Source of the DNA: Streptomyces sp. A012304
Lineage (GTDB): Bacteria > Actinomycetota > Actinomycetes > Streptomycetales > Streptomycetaceae
Direction of reading: 5' to 3'
NCBI RefSeq assembly: GCF_026008495.1
Contig: NZ_BQUN01000209.1
Coordinates: 60,905 to 124,904 of the forward strand
Length of the DNA stretch: 64,000 nt
Part shown: one piece after another, positions 49,934-59,077 of the stretch
Position numbering within the stretch: position 1 is the first letter of the stretch
How the letters are laid out: each line of letters begins with the position of its first letter
The notes under the pieces: model-generated
The model's input: only the letters and a program-made list of their open reading frames with translations
Databases searched by the model: none
What the model was told of the DNA's origin: nothing
Program-made: the position numbers and the translations under genes

Positions 49934-50947
49934 TCAGGCCCGCTGCCCGAACAGCTCCCGCAGCACGTCCTCCATGGTCACCAGGCCCGCGAGCCGCCCG
50001 TCGGCGCCGAGTACGGCCGCCAGGTGCGTACGGCTGCCGCGCATCGCGGTCAGCACGTCGTCCAGGGGCGTGGTCTCCCGCACCCGCGCGATGGGCCGCA
50101 GATCCCGCACCCGGAACGGCACCTCCCGCGGCGAGGCGTCCAGCGCGTCCTTCACATGCAGGTAGCCGACGATCCGCCGCCCCTCGTCCACCACGGGGAA
50201 ACGGGAGAACCCGGACTCGGCCGCCAGCCGCTCCAGCTCGTCCGGCGTGACACCCACCCGCGCGTAGACCACGCGTTCCAGCGGCAGGACGACGTCCCGC
50301 ACCGGGCGGCGGCCCAGCTCCAGCGCGTCGTGCAGCCGCTCCTGGGCGCGGTCGTCGAGCAGGCCCGCCTCGCCGGCGTCCCTGACGATCTGGGCCAGCT
50401 CCGCGTCCGAGAAGGTGGCCGTGACCTCGTTCTTAGTCTCGATCCGCAGCAGCTTCAGCAGGCCGTTGGCGAAGGCGTTGATCGCGAAGATCACCGGGCG
50501 CAGTGCCCGGGAGAGCGCGACCAGCGGCGGCCCGAGCAGCAGCGCGCTGCGCACCGGCTCCGCGAGGGCGATGTTCTTCGGCACCATCTCGCCCAGCAGC
50601 ATGTGCAGATACGTCGCGAGGGTCAGCGCGATCACGAAGGAGACCGCGTGGCCGGCGCTCTCCGGCACGCCCACCGCGTGGAACACCGGTTCCAGCAGGT
50701 GCTCGATCGCCGGCTCGGCGACCACACCGAGGACCAGGGTGCACAGCGTGATGCCGAGCTGCGCTGCCGCCATCAGCGCGGACACGTGCTCCAGGCCCCA
50801 CAGCACGCTCCTGGCGCGCCGGTCGCCCTGCTCGGCGTACGGCTCGATCTGCGAGCGGCGCACCGAGATCAGCGCGAACTCGGCGCCGACGAAGAAGGCG
50901 TTGACGACCAGGGTCGCCAGGCCGATCAGCAACTGGACGGCGGTCAC
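49934..50947 (-). CDS. DUF21/CNNM-type CBS transporter protein (copy 1)
   Basis: A 337-residue hemolysin-family (CorC/CNNM) membrane protein. The DUF21 domain has three or four TMs, beginning QLLIGLATLVVNAFFVGAEF with AEFALISVRRSQIE. TMs continue VSFVIALTLATYLHMLLGEM. Two CBS motifs follow (RVGVTPDELERLAAESGFSR; PLDDVLTAMRGSRTHLAAVL) before a short C-terminus. There is no CorC-HlyC domain at the end, so it is the shorter version. Members are Mg or Na/Mg exporters. The GTG start overlaps the previous stop (GTGA), pairing it with copy 2. Confidence 0.9.
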   Translation of the reverse strand: MTAVQLLIGLATLVVNAFFVGAEFALISVRRSQIEPYAEQGDRRARSVLWGLEHVSALMAAAQLGITLCTLVLGVVAEPAIEHLLEPVFHAVGVPESAGHAVSFVIALTLATYLHMLLGEMVPKNIALAEPVRSALLLGPPLVALSRALRPVIFAINAFANGLLKLLRIETKNEVTATFSDAELAQIVRDAGEAGLLDDRAQERLHDALELGRRPVRDVVLPLERVVYARVGVTPDELERLAAESGFSRFPVVDEGRRIVGYLHVKDALDASPREVPFRVRDLRPIARVRETTPLDDVLTAMRGSRTHLAAVLGADGRLAGLVTMEDVLRELFGQRA

Positions 50948-52278
50948 TTCGCGGCCTCCTGTTCGGACGGGTCGTCGAGCGGTGCGTGCAGCAGCACGCG
51001 CGCGGCGCGGCGGCCGGACGCGTCGACCACGTCCATGCGCCAGCCGGCGACCTCGACGGCGTCCCCGACGGCCGGTATCCGGCCCAGCTCGGTGGCGACG
51101 AGCCCGGCGAGCGTCTCGTACGGCCCCTCGGGGGTGTACAGGCCCACGCGCGCGAGCTGGTCGGTGCGGGCGGCGCCGTCGGCCGAGTACAGGACACGGC
51201 CGTCGTCGTCGGTGCCGGCGGGGGCCAGGTCGGGCGTCTCGTGCGGGTCGTGCTCGTCACGGACCTCGCCGACGACCTCCTCGACGATGTCCTCCAGCGT
51301 CGCCACGCCCGCGGTGCCGCCGTACTCGTCGATGATCACGGCCATGGTCCGCTTGCCGGACAGCCGGTCCAGGAGCCGGTCCACGGTCAGCGACTCGGGC
51401 ACCAGCAGGGGTTCGCGCATGATCTCGGCGACCGGCACGCGCGTGCGGCGCGTGGCGGGGACCGCCAGGACGTCCTTGATGTGCGCGGTGCCGACCACGG
51501 TGTCGAGGTTGCCCCGGTAGACGGGGAAGCGGGACAGGCCCGTCGCCCGGGTCGCGTTCGCCACGTCCTCGCAGGTGGCCTGCGCCTCCAGGGCGATCAC
51601 CTGGACGCGTGGCGTCATCACGTTCTCCGCGGTCAGGTCGGCCAGGTTCAGGGTGCGCACGAACAGCTCGGCGGTGTCCGCCTCCAGGGCGCCCTGCTTG
51701 GCGGAGTGCCGCGCGAGGGCGGCCAGCTCCTGCGGGCTGCGGGCGGAGGCCAGTTCCTCGGCGGGCTCCAGGCCGAAGCGGCGCACGACATGGTTCGCGG
51801 TGTTGTTGAGGTGGGTGATGAACGGGCGGAACGCGGTGCTGAACCAGCGCTGCGCGTTGCCCACCCGCTTGGCCACCGCCAGCGGGGAGGAGATCGCCCA
51901 GTTCTTCGGCACCAGCTCGCCGACGACCATCAGGAACACGGTCGACAGGGCCGTGCCCAGTACCAGGGCCACCGAACTCGCCGCGCTGCCCGACAGGCCG
52001 GCCGCCTTCAGCGGTCCGGATATCAGCTTGGCGATCGACGGTTCGGCGAGCATGCCGACCACCAGGTTGGTGACGGTGATGCCGAGCTGGGCGCCGGAGA
52101 GCTGGAAGGTGAGGCTGCGGACGGCCTTGAGGGCGCCGGCCGCGCCGGTCTCGCCGCGCTCGGCGGCCCGCTCCAGCTCGCCGCGCTCGACCGTGGTCAG
52201 GGAGAACTCCGCGGCCACGAAGGCGCCGCAGGCGAGCGACAGCAGGATCGCCACCAGCAGCAGGAGCACTTCCGTCAT
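50944..52278 (-). CDS. DUF21/CNNM-type CBS transporter protein (copy 2)
   Basis: A 444-residue full-length hemolysin-family protein. DUF21: LLLLVAILLSLACGAFVAAE then FSLTTVERGELERAAERG. TMs LVLGTALSTVFLMVVGELVP, with KNWAIS. Two CBS repeats follow (TCEDVANATRATGLSRFPVY; LTVDRLLDRLSGKRTMAVII). The C-terminal CorC_HlyC domain has TPEGPYETLAGLVATELGRI. It likely exports Mg or other cations. It overlaps copy 1 by 4 nt; the two should form a heteromer or be products of duplication. Confidence 0.92.
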   Translation of the reverse strand: MTEVLLLLVAILLSLACGAFVAAEFSLTTVERGELERAAERGETGAAGALKAVRSLTFQLSGAQLGITVTNLVVGMLAEPSIAKLISGPLKAAGLSGSAASSVALVLGTALSTVFLMVVGELVPKNWAISSPLAVAKRVGNAQRWFSTAFRPFITHLNNTANHVVRRFGLEPAEELASARSPQELAALARHSAKQGALEADTAELFVRTLNLADLTAENVMTPRVQVIALEAQATCEDVANATRATGLSRFPVYRGNLDTVVGTAHIKDVLAVPATRRTRVPVAEIMREPLLVPESLTVDRLLDRLSGKRTMAVIIDEYGGTAGVATLEDIVEEVVGEVRDEHDPHETPDLAPAGTDDDGRVLYSADGAARTDQLARVGLYTPEGPYETLAGLVATELGRIPAVGDAVEVAGWRMDVVDASGRRAARVLLHAPLDDPSEQEAAK

Positions 52279-52389
52279 CGGTTCACCTCCGTCCCATGGT
52301 CCGTCAGGGCGGGGAGGAACGCGCGATAACGGGTACTGGGAGGCTCGCCCATGGGCGGACGCTCACACCTTTCATGAAGTCGTGGGAGA

Positions 52390-52417
52390 GACCGGGCGGC
52401 CGCACGGCCGCCCGGTC
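52390..52417 (-). terminator. Perfect GC hairpin
   Basis: GACCGGGCGGCCG (52390-52402), loop ca, CGGCCGCCCGGTC (52405-52417): a 13-bp perfect stem between the GNAT stop and the DUF21 gene start, transcription running leftward. Confidence 0.7.
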
Positions 52418-52464
52418 CCCTCAAGGCTAAAGGACCGGCAAAGCGATGTGGACGGGTGTCGGGT

Positions 52465-52890
52465 TCAGTCGGTGAGCGGCTTCACCCAACGCCGCCACTG
52501 CTCCTGGGGCGTGTACCCCGCCGCACGCCAGGCATGGTGCGCCGTCTCGTTCCGCGTCAGCACCATCGCGTCCCCGCGCCGCCCGCCGAGCCGCGCGAAC
52601 CGCTCCTCCGCGGCGGCCAGCAGCGCCGAGCCGACGCCCTGACGCCGGTGTTGCGGACTGACCGCCAGCCGGTACAGATGGCAGCGCCAGCCGTCGAACC
52701 CGGCGATCACCGTGCCGACCAGCTCGCCGTCCCGCTCGGCGAGGATCAGGGCCTCGGGATCGCGGGCGACCAGCCGCTCCACGCCGTTGCGGTCGTCACT
52801 GATGCTCGTCCCTTCGGCGGCGGTCTTCCAGAAGGCCAGCACGGTGTCGAGGTCGTCGGGCGTCGCGGCCCGTATCCGCAGATCAGACAT
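52465..52890 (-). CDS. GNAT-family N-acetyltransferase
   Basis: A 141-residue GNAT. LRIRAATPDDLDTVLAFWKT opens the fold, ILAERDGELVGTVIAGFDGW is the central strand pair, and VSPQHRRQGVGSALLAAAEE is the acetyl-CoA loop (Q-x-x-G-x-G). VLTRNETAHHAWRAAGYTPQ is the typical helix 4 / beta 6 block (E-T-A-H-x-x-W). It probably acetylates a small amine or N-terminus. ATG 52890. It follows the luciferase-like gene by 62 nt. Confidence 0.9.
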   Translation of the reverse strand: MSDLRIRAATPDDLDTVLAFWKTAAEGTSISDDRNGVERLVARDPEALILAERDGELVGTVIAGFDGWRCHLYRLAVSPQHRRQGVGSALLAAAEERFARLGGRRGDAMVLTRNETAHHAWRAAGYTPQEQWRRWVKPLTD

Positions 52891-52952
52891 GGGCCGATCC
52901 CACCACGGACGCGGCGGCCGCAGGCGGAATTCCACCATCCGGACGCCGGCTC

Positions 52953-53465
52953 CTACCGCCCCCGCAACCGCGCCGGCACCGGCGCGAACGCCTCCATGTA
53001 CGGCTCCAGCACCGTCAGATACGTGAACCCGTACCGCTCGCGCTGGGCCAGCACCCGCGCGACGATCTCCTTCGGCGTGCCGACCAGCAGGAGGGGCAGC
53101 TCCAGCGCCTGGGCCACGGTGAGCTCCAGCATCCGGTCGCCGTTGGCCCCGATCAGCAGGGGCACCCGGCGCCCGTCCGCCTCCAGCAGTCGCCCCAGCT
53201 CCTCCACCGTCCGCCGCAGACGGTCCACCCGCTCCCCGGGCGTCCCCCGCGGCGGCCCCGCCGTGTCGTGCTCCGCCCGGACGTACCCGGTGCCGAGCCC
53301 GAGTCCGAGGCGTCCGTCCGTCAGCGCGTCCGTCGTCGCCACCTCGCGCGCGAGCAGCGCCGGGTTCCAGAAGCCCGCGTCGATGACGAACATGCCCAGC
53401 CGGGGCCGCTCGGTCGCCCCCGCCGCCGCGACCAGCGCGGCTGCCTCGATCCGCGATTCCGTCAC
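52953..53465 (-). pseudogene. LLM-class flavin-dependent oxidoreductase, internally deleted
   Basis: A 170-codon frame with segments of a luciferase-like monooxygenase: AGFWNPALLAREVATTDALT, RLGLGLGTGYVRAEHDTAG, RVDRLRRTVEELGRLLEADG and VPLLIGANGDRMLELT. It then passes directly to AQALELPLLLVGTPKEIVAR, QRERYGFTYLTVLEPYMEAF. In a normal member of about 300 residues, these last two blocks are separated by about 70 residues, and about 45 more N-terminal residues precede. The frame is open, but missing barrel strands make activity doubtful. Its GTG overlaps the permease stop (GTGA), so it may be translated as a stub. Confidence 0.7.
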
Positions 53466-56029
53466 TCGTGCGCGATGGCCGCCAGCACATTCATCCGGGA
53501 CGCGCGCGACGCCGGCAGCAGCGCCGCCACGACCCCCACCACCGCCGAACCGACCACCACCGCGACGATCGTCCCCCACGGGACCGTCAGCGCCTCCATG
53601 CCCTGCAACGCCAGCACCTGCTGGGTGCACACGCCCCACACCAGCCCCAGCGCGAGCCCCAGGACCGCGCCGAACACGGCGATCACCACCGACTCCAGCC
53701 GGATCATCCGGCGCAACTGCCGCCGGGACAGCCCGATGGCCCGCAGCAGACCGATCTCCCGCGTCCGCTCCACCACCGACAGCGCCAGCGTGTTCACCAC
53801 CCCGAGGACCGCGATGACGATCGCCAGCCCGAGCAGCGCGTACACCAGGTAGAGCAGGACGGAGATCTGGTCGTGGACCAGCTCCTTGTAGTCGGCCTGG
53901 TCCCGCACCTGCACCTGCGGATACGGGTCGAGCGTCCGCTCCAGCAGCGGCCGCAGCCGGTCGGCGTCCGTGCCTCCGGCCGCGTTCACGTACAGCACGG
54001 AGTCCTGCCCGCCCGGCACATACGTCTCGACGGTCGCGATGCCGAAGAACACACCGCCGCGCACGCCGAAGCCCTCCGCGGCGTCCTGGTCGGTGAGCGC
54101 GCCGACCCTCAGCGACACCGCCCGCCCGCCGGGGAACTCCACCGGCAGCACACTGCCGACCCGCACGCCGTGCTCCCGGGCGAAGTCCACGTCCATGCCG
54201 ATCGCGCCGTCCGCCAGCGCGGCCGCCGTGTCGCCCCGCGCGTACGTCACGTCGGCGACCTCGTCGAGCCGGTCGTCGTACCCGGCGGCCGTCGTCTCGA
54301 CCCGGTCGCCGTCCGGCATCCGCACGGCGACGGGCGCGAACCGCTGCCGTACGACGGTGCCGACGCCCTCGGTCGCGCGGACCTCGTCGGTGACCTCCTG
54401 GGGGAACGGGGTGAAGTTGGTGTTCTGGATCACGAAGTCGGCGCCCAGCGTCTCGTCGATCTGCCGGTCGAAGGAGCTGGACATCGAGGCGCTCGCCACC
54501 GACATGCCGCCCACCAGGGCCAGGCCCACCATGAGCGCCGCCGCCGTGGCGCCGGTGCGGCGGGGGTTGCGCAGGGCGTTGCGCTGGCTCATCCGGCCGA
54601 CCGGGCCGAACAGCGCCGGGAAGGCCGCCCCGAGCACCCGGATCACCGGCCGCACCAGCAGCGGACCGGCGACGACCGTCGCGATCAGCGTCAGGACGAC
54701 ACCCAGCCCCAGCAGGGAGGCCGCCGACGCCGTCTCGGACGCGGTCACGCAGCCCAGGAGAGCGGCCACGCCCAGGGCCCCGACGGCCGACCCGACCGCG
54801 GCGCGCACCCTCAGCGGGCGCCCCACCCCGGCGACGTCCGCGTCCGCCAGCGCCGCCATCGGCGACACACCCGCCGCCCGCCGCGCCGGGAGGTAGGCGG
54901 CCACGAAGGTGACGCCGACACCGACGACGTACGCCGAGACCGGGGTGACCCAGCCGACGACCATCTCCGTGGTCTTCAGGTTCATGCCGAAGACGCTCAT
55001 CAGCCGGATCAGACCGACCGCCAGCCCGACACCGGCCGCGAGGCCGAGCGTGGAGCCGACCAGGCCCAGCAGCACCGCCTCGGTGAGCACCGAGCGCCGC
55101 ACCTGACGGCGGTCCGCGCCCAGGGCGCGCAGCAGGCCCAGCTCGCGGGTGCGCTGGGCGATCAGCATGGAGAAGGTGTTGACGATCAGGAACACACCCA
55201 CCAGCACGGCGATCCCGGCGAATCCCAACATCACATACTTGATGATGTCGAGGAACCCGCCGAGCCGCTCCGCCGACGACTTCGCCTGCTCGTCGGCCGT
55301 CCGCACGTCGTACGGGCCGGAGCCCACCGCAGCGGCCACCCGGCGTTTCAGCTCGGCGTCGGTCACCCCCGGCGCGGCGTCGACGGAGATGCCCGTGGCC
55401 CGCTCCGGCGAGCCGAGCAGCCTGGTGGCGGCGACCCCGGGGTCGAGGAAGACCAGCGCCGCGCCCGGGTTGGTGGTGCGGAAGGTGGCGATGCCGACGA
55501 TCTCGACCCGGAACGAACCCGGCTGGGCCACCACCGTCAGCGTGTCGCCGATCTCCACGTCCTTCTTGGCGGCGGTGTCGGCGTCCAGCAGGGCCTCCCC
55601 GGCGCCGCGCGGTGCGTGGCCGTCGGTCAGCTCCACCGCACTGCGGTCGGTGACGTACCAGTCGGAGGCGATGGTGGGCGCGCCGGTGGTCGGGCTCACG
55701 GGCTCGTTGTCGCGGTCGACGACCGTGATGTTGTCCACGCCCACATCCGCGTGGGCGGCGGCGACGCCGTCGACCCGGGCCACCCGGTCGACGAGGGCGG
55801 CGGGCAGGGTCTGCACGGCGCCGGTGGGCACGGAGGCGTCCAGCTCCTCCTTCGGCTCGACCGTCACATCGGCCGAGGTGGACGCGAAGAGCCGGTCGAA
55901 GGTCCGGGTCACCGTGTCGGAGAAGATCAGGCTGCCCGCGACGAACGCCACCGACAGCACGACGGCGAGGGCGGACAGCAGCAGGCGGCCCTTGTGCGCC
56001 ACGAAGCTCCGCAGTGTCGCCTTCAGCAC
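53462..56029 (-). CDS. MacB/FtsX-type ABC permease, large
   Basis: An 855-residue permease with two FtsX domains. An N-terminal TM precedes an extracellular MacB-PCD domain of about 200 residues (DVTVEPKEELDASVPTGAVQ to VRTADEQ). The first FtsX set of TMs begins IKYVMLGFAGIAVLVGVFLI. A middle pair of TMs precedes the second extracellular domain (about 510-730). The final FtsX set is ISVLLYLVYALLGLAIVIAV with the conserved RTREIGLLRAIGLSRRQLRR motif. It exports lipids, antibiotics or lipoproteins by mechanotransmission with its ATPase. GTG start; the ATPase gene lies 4 nt upstream. Confidence 0.93.
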   Translation of the reverse strand: MLKATLRSFVAHKGRLLLSALAVVLSVAFVAGSLIFSDTVTRTFDRLFASTSADVTVEPKEELDASVPTGAVQTLPAALVDRVARVDGVAAAHADVGVDNITVVDRDNEPVSPTTGAPTIASDWYVTDRSAVELTDGHAPRGAGEALLDADTAAKKDVEIGDTLTVVAQPGSFRVEIVGIATFRTTNPGAALVFLDPGVAATRLLGSPERATGISVDAAPGVTDAELKRRVAAAVGSGPYDVRTADEQAKSSAERLGGFLDIIKYVMLGFAGIAVLVGVFLIVNTFSMLIAQRTRELGLLRALGADRRQVRRSVLTEAVLLGLVGSTLGLAAGVGLAVGLIRLMSVFGMNLKTTEMVVGWVTPVSAYVVGVGVTFVAAYLPARRAAGVSPMAALADADVAGVGRPLRVRAAVGSAVGALGVAALLGCVTASETASAASLLGLGVVLTLIATVVAGPLLVRPVIRVLGAAFPALFGPVGRMSQRNALRNPRRTGATAAALMVGLALVGGMSVASASMSSSFDRQIDETLGADFVIQNTNFTPFPQEVTDEVRATEGVGTVVRQRFAPVAVRMPDGDRVETTAAGYDDRLDEVADVTYARGDTAAALADGAIGMDVDFAREHGVRVGSVLPVEFPGGRAVSLRVGALTDQDAAEGFGVRGGVFFGIATVETYVPGGQDSVLYVNAAGGTDADRLRPLLERTLDPYPQVQVRDQADYKELVHDQISVLLYLVYALLGLAIVIAVLGVVNTLALSVVERTREIGLLRAIGLSRRQLRRMIRLESVVIAVFGAVLGLALGLVWGVCTQQVLALQGMEALTVPWGTIVAVVVGSAVVGVVAALLPASRASRMNVLAAIAHE

Positions 56030-56033
56030 CGGC

Positions 56034-56840
56034 TCATACCTCCTCGGCGGTGTCGCCGGCCTGGGCGCGGACCCCGTCGAAACGCTTCATGCGTTCCAGC
56101 ACCGCCGCCGCCGTCGGCCGTCGCGTCTCGTCCACGATCCGCCCGTCCGCCAGGAAGAGCACCAGGTCGGAATGGGCGGCGGCGCCCGGGTCGTGGGTGA
56201 CCATGACGACCGTCTGCCCCAGGCCGTCGACGGCCTCGCGCAGGAAGGAGAGGACCTCCAGGCCGGCGCGCGAGTCCAGGTTGCCGGTCGGCTCGTCCGC
56301 GAAGATCAGCTCCGGCCGGGAGACGAGCGCCCGCGCGCAGGCCACGCGCTGCTGCTGGCCACCGGAGAGCTGGGCCGGGCGGTGCCCGAGGCGGTCCCGC
56401 AGGCCCAGCGTGTCGATCACCTGGTCCAGCCACTTCGGATCCGGTCGCCGTCCCGCGATGTCCATCGGCAGGGTGATGTTCTCGACCGCGTTCAGCGTCG
56501 GGATCAGATTGAACGACTGGAACATGAACCCGATCCGGTCCCGCCGCAGCCGGGTCAGCTCCCGCTCCCTCAGCCCGGTGATCTCGGTGTCGCCGAGCCA
56601 CACCCGCCCCGCCGAGACGGTGTCGAGCCCGGCCAGGCAGTGCATCAGCGTGGACTTCCCCGAGCCCGACGGTCCCATGACCGCGGTGAAGCGTCCGCGC
56701 ACGATGTCCACGTCCACCGAGTCCAGGGCGAGCACGGTGGTCTCGCCGGAGCCGTACGCCTTGGTCAGCCCGCGGGCGCGGGCCGCCAGGGCGTCGGCCG
56801 AGGTCAGGCCGGGAGCGTGCTGCGCAGCAGGTGGGGACAA
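56034..56840 (-). CDS. MacB-type ABC transporter ATP-binding protein
   Basis: A 268-residue ATPase. Walker A is MGPSGSGKST, Q-loop FMFQSFNLIPTLNAVEN, signature LSGGQQQRVACARAL, Walker B LIFADEPTGNLDS and switch VVMVTHDP: the classic LolD/MacB set. TTG 56840 was selected because GAGGAGG sits six bases ahead; no ATG or GTG serves before the core. An Ala-rich N-terminal extension of about 22 residues precedes the domain. It pairs with the 855-residue permease, co-transcribed with a 4-nt gap. Confidence 0.92.
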   Translation of the reverse strand: MSPPAAQHAPGLTSADALAARARGLTKAYGSGETTVLALDSVDVDIVRGRFTAVMGPSGSGKSTLMHCLAGLDTVSAGRVWLGDTEITGLRERELTRLRRDRIGFMFQSFNLIPTLNAVENITLPMDIAGRRPDPKWLDQVIDTLGLRDRLGHRPAQLSGGQQQRVACARALVSRPELIFADEPTGNLDSRAGLEVLSFLREAVDGLGQTVVMVTHDPGAAAHSDLVLFLADGRIVDETRRPTAAAVLERMKRFDGVRAQAGDTAEEV

Positions 56841-56995
56841 GACTGCCTCCTCGCTCGCGTGGGCGTGCCGACGCGCCGTCCCGGCCGAGGGTAATGTGAC
56901 CGGGCCCACACCGGGTATGCGCCTCCCCTGGTTTTCCCCGGGTTTTCCCCCAGCCGCCCTTGCCGGTGCTAGCATCCCGGCGCTAGCGTCGAGGC

Positions 56996-57238
56996 ATGGC
57001 CAAGACCCAGCTGAACGTACGTGTCGACGAGGGCACCGCCCGAGCCGCCCGTGAACGCGCCACGGCACGCGGCATGAGTGTCAACCGCTACATCGAAGAG
57101 CTGGTCCGACAGGACACCGGCGAGGCGGGCCACACCTTCGTCGAGGCCGCCGCCGACTTCATGAAGCAGTACGAGACCGTCTTCGCCGAGGAGTTCGGCG
57201 CGGAACGCGAGGGCGGCACGCACGAAGGTCGCCGCTGA
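56996..57238 (+). CDS. Ribbon-helix-helix antitoxin
   Basis: An 80-residue antitoxin. The N-terminal ribbon-helix-helix reads AKTQLNVRVDEGTARAARER then ARGMSVNRYIEELVRQDTGE. The C-terminal acidic helix (VEAAADFMKQYETVFAEEFG) should bind the toxin. It most likely represses its own operon. The ATG comes at the end of an AT-poor gap with GGCGCTAGCG. The partner starts 4 nt after the stop. Confidence 0.85.
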   Translation: MAKTQLNVRVDEGTARAARERATARGMSVNRYIEELVRQDTGEAGHTFVEAAADFMKQYETVFAEEFGAEREGGTHEGRR

Positions 57239-57242
57239 ACCC

Positions 57243-57617
57243 TTGAGCGACCTCACGATCGACCTCGCCTGGCTGCTGATGCTCGCCGAACAGAAGACAC
57301 CGGGCGACCCCCAGGTCACCGACTGGGGCGCCCTCGTCGCCGCCGTGGCGCGCCACCAGGCCGAGATCTTCGACGTGCCCGTCTACGACACCCCGCACGC
57401 CCGCGCCGCCTCGCTGCTCCAGCTCCTCCTGCACGTCCCGGCGCTGGAACGCTCGAACGCCCTCTTCGCCTGCTCCGTCGCCTACGCCTACCTGGTGGCC
57501 AGCGGCGTCAAGGTCGTCACCTCGCCCGAGCGGGTCCGCGACCTGGCCCGTCTGGTCAAGACCGGTGAGGCCTCGGTGTACGACATCGCGCGGGAGCTGC
57601 GGCAGTGGAGCCTGTGA
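57243..57617 (+). CDS. Fic/Doc-like toxin with degenerate motif
   Basis: A 124-residue protein with the Doc-type helical core (SDLTIDLAWLLMLAEQKTPG; TPHARAASLLQLLLHVPALE; ACSVAYAYLVASGVKVVTSP). It is the partner of an RHH antitoxin, the usual order for this Streptomyces family. The Fic motif HPFxxGNKR is not preserved: His64 stands in HVPALERSN, while the Gly, Asn-Lys-Arg positions are altered. AMP or phosphate transfer is uncertain and the protein may act differently or be inactive. TTG start 4 nt after the antitoxin. Confidence 0.75.
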   Translation: MSDLTIDLAWLLMLAEQKTPGDPQVTDWGALVAAVARHQAEIFDVPVYDTPHARAASLLQLLLHVPALERSNALFACSVAYAYLVASGVKVVTSPERVRDLARLVKTGEASVYDIARELRQWSL

Positions 57618-57635
57618 GACCGGCGGCCGTGGCCT

Positions 57636-58325
57636 TCAGTCCCCCTCGTCCGCCGGCTGCCACGCCATGCCCAGCACGCAGTACGACACCGGCAGCCTGG
57701 GCCCCTTCTCCGGCAGCACCAGGCTCCGGTACGGCCCCAGCGTGAACCCGGCGTCGCGCAGCGCCCCGACCGGATCGCGGGACAGATGGCAGCCGCCGCT
57801 CAGGTGCGGCCACACCGTGCGGTCCAGGGCCCGCTGGGTGAACCGCATCGCGGCCCCGCCGCCGCGGCCGTGCTCCAGGAACCGCACCTGGCCGCCGGGC
57901 CGCAGCACCCGGCGCACCTCGGCGAGGGCCCGCGGCACGTCCCGCACACTGCACAGCACCAGCGAGAACACCGCCGCGTCGAAGGCCTCGCTCTTGACCG
58001 GCAGTGCCTCCGCCGCACCCGGGACGACGTCGACGGGCACCTCGGCCCGCAGCGCCGCCTCCCGGGCCAGCCGCCGCAGGGTGCGCTCCGGTTCGATCGC
58101 GACGACCTCCGAGACGGCACCCGGGTAGTGCGCGAAGTTCAGGCCGTTGCCCGCGCCGATCTCGATGACCCGGCCGGAGAGTCCGGCGAGCAGCCGGTCA
58201 CGCAGACCGGCCATGCCCGCACGGGTCTCCGCGGCCGCGCTGAGCCGGGCGTAGCAGCGGGCGAACAGCGGGTGGTGGACGGGATCACCGGACACCCTGC
58301 CGGAGCCGGTGGACCGTAGCGGCAT
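57636..58325 (-). CDS. Class I SAM-dependent methyltransferase
   Basis: A 229-residue methyltransferase (UbiE/Methyltransf_11 type). Motif I is VIEIGAGNGLNFAHYPG, the post-I acidic residue lies in VVAIEPERTLRRL, motif II is AFDAAVFSLVLCSVRDVPRA and motif III is RRVLRPGGQVRFLEHGRGG. The substrate may be a quinone, lipid or small metabolite. ATG 58325 was chosen for GGGAGGTTGCC just upstream. Its start region faces the lipase gene, 65 nt away on the same strand. Confidence 0.88.
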   Translation of the reverse strand: MPLRSTGSGRVSGDPVHHPLFARCYARLSAAAETRAGMAGLRDRLLAGLSGRVIEIGAGNGLNFAHYPGAVSEVVAIEPERTLRRLAREAALRAEVPVDVVPGAAEALPVKSEAFDAAVFSLVLCSVRDVPRALAEVRRVLRPGGQVRFLEHGRGGGAAMRFTQRALDRTVWPHLSGGCHLSRDPVGALRDAGFTLGPYRSLVLPEKGPRLPVSYCVLGMAWQPADEGD

Positions 58326-58390
58326 GGCAACCTCCCGGGCAGGACGGGCCTCCCCGGAATTCTCCCCCGCACGGCCCCGCCGCACCCCCG

Positions 58391-59077
58391 TCACTGGACG
58401 AAGTCGTACACCTGCCGGTAGATGCCGGGGTCGTTGTTCATGTCGGTGTGCGAGACACAGCCGACACCGACGTTGGTCGCCCCGCTCAGCAGCGCCGAGG
58501 AGTCCGGGTCGATCGCCGAGTCGCAGTTCGACCAGTAGGCCGCGTACGAGACGCTGCCCGGCGTCTCGTCACCGGAGTTCAGCGCGGTGAGGAACGCGCT
58601 GCCCGTCGTCATCTCGACACACGAGGTGTACAGCCATCCGCAGAGCGAGGCGACCGACGTGCCGTGGTTGGTGCCCGCGACGGAGACGAAGTCGTCCACG
58701 TACGCCGTGCCGCCGAGGTTCTTGAGGTAGTAGCGGGAGCTGAGCGCGCCCATCGAGTGGACCACCAGGTCCACCTTGCTCGCGCCGGTGCGGGCCAGCA
58801 CGTTCTGGATCTCGGTGGCCAGCTGCCGGGCCGTGGTCACGTTCGACTGGGACCAGCTGTAGGACCACGCGTCCAGCTCGGCGGTGGTGTAGCCGTCCGC
58901 CTTGAAGGCGGCGACCCAGTCGTTCCAGCTGCTCGCGGAACCGTTGAAGCCGTGCACGAGGACGACCGGGTTACGGGTGGCGGCCTGGGCCGGGGGAGCG
59001 GAGAAGGAGAGCGACAGAAGGAGCGAAGAGACCACGGCCGAGAGGACCGCGGCGATGCGACGCTTGTGACGCGGCAT
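58391..59077 (-). CDS. Secreted lipase/esterase
   Basis: A 228-residue extracellular triacylglycerol lipase. A Sec signal peptide is followed by alanine-rich cleavage: MPRHKRRIAAVLSAVVSSLL then SFSAPPAQAA. The core starts NPVVLVHGFNGSASSWNDWV (HG oxyanion motif), with nucleophile VDLVVHSMGALSSRYYLKNL. Asp/His positions lie near DSAIDPDSSALLS and VGCVSHTDMN. Four Cys (CGWLYTSC; NCDS; VGC) may form disulfides. AGGAGG five bases before ATG 59077. Secretion fits polymer degradation. Confidence 0.93.
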   Translation of the reverse strand: MPRHKRRIAAVLSAVVSSLLLSLSFSAPPAQAATRNPVVLVHGFNGSASSWNDWVAAFKADGYTTAELDAWSYSWSQSNVTTARQLATEIQNVLARTGASKVDLVVHSMGALSSRYYLKNLGGTAYVDDFVSVAGTNHGTSVASLCGWLYTSCVEMTTGSAFLTALNSGDETPGSVSYAAYWSNCDSAIDPDSSALLSGATNVGVGCVSHTDMNNDPGIYRQVYDFVQ

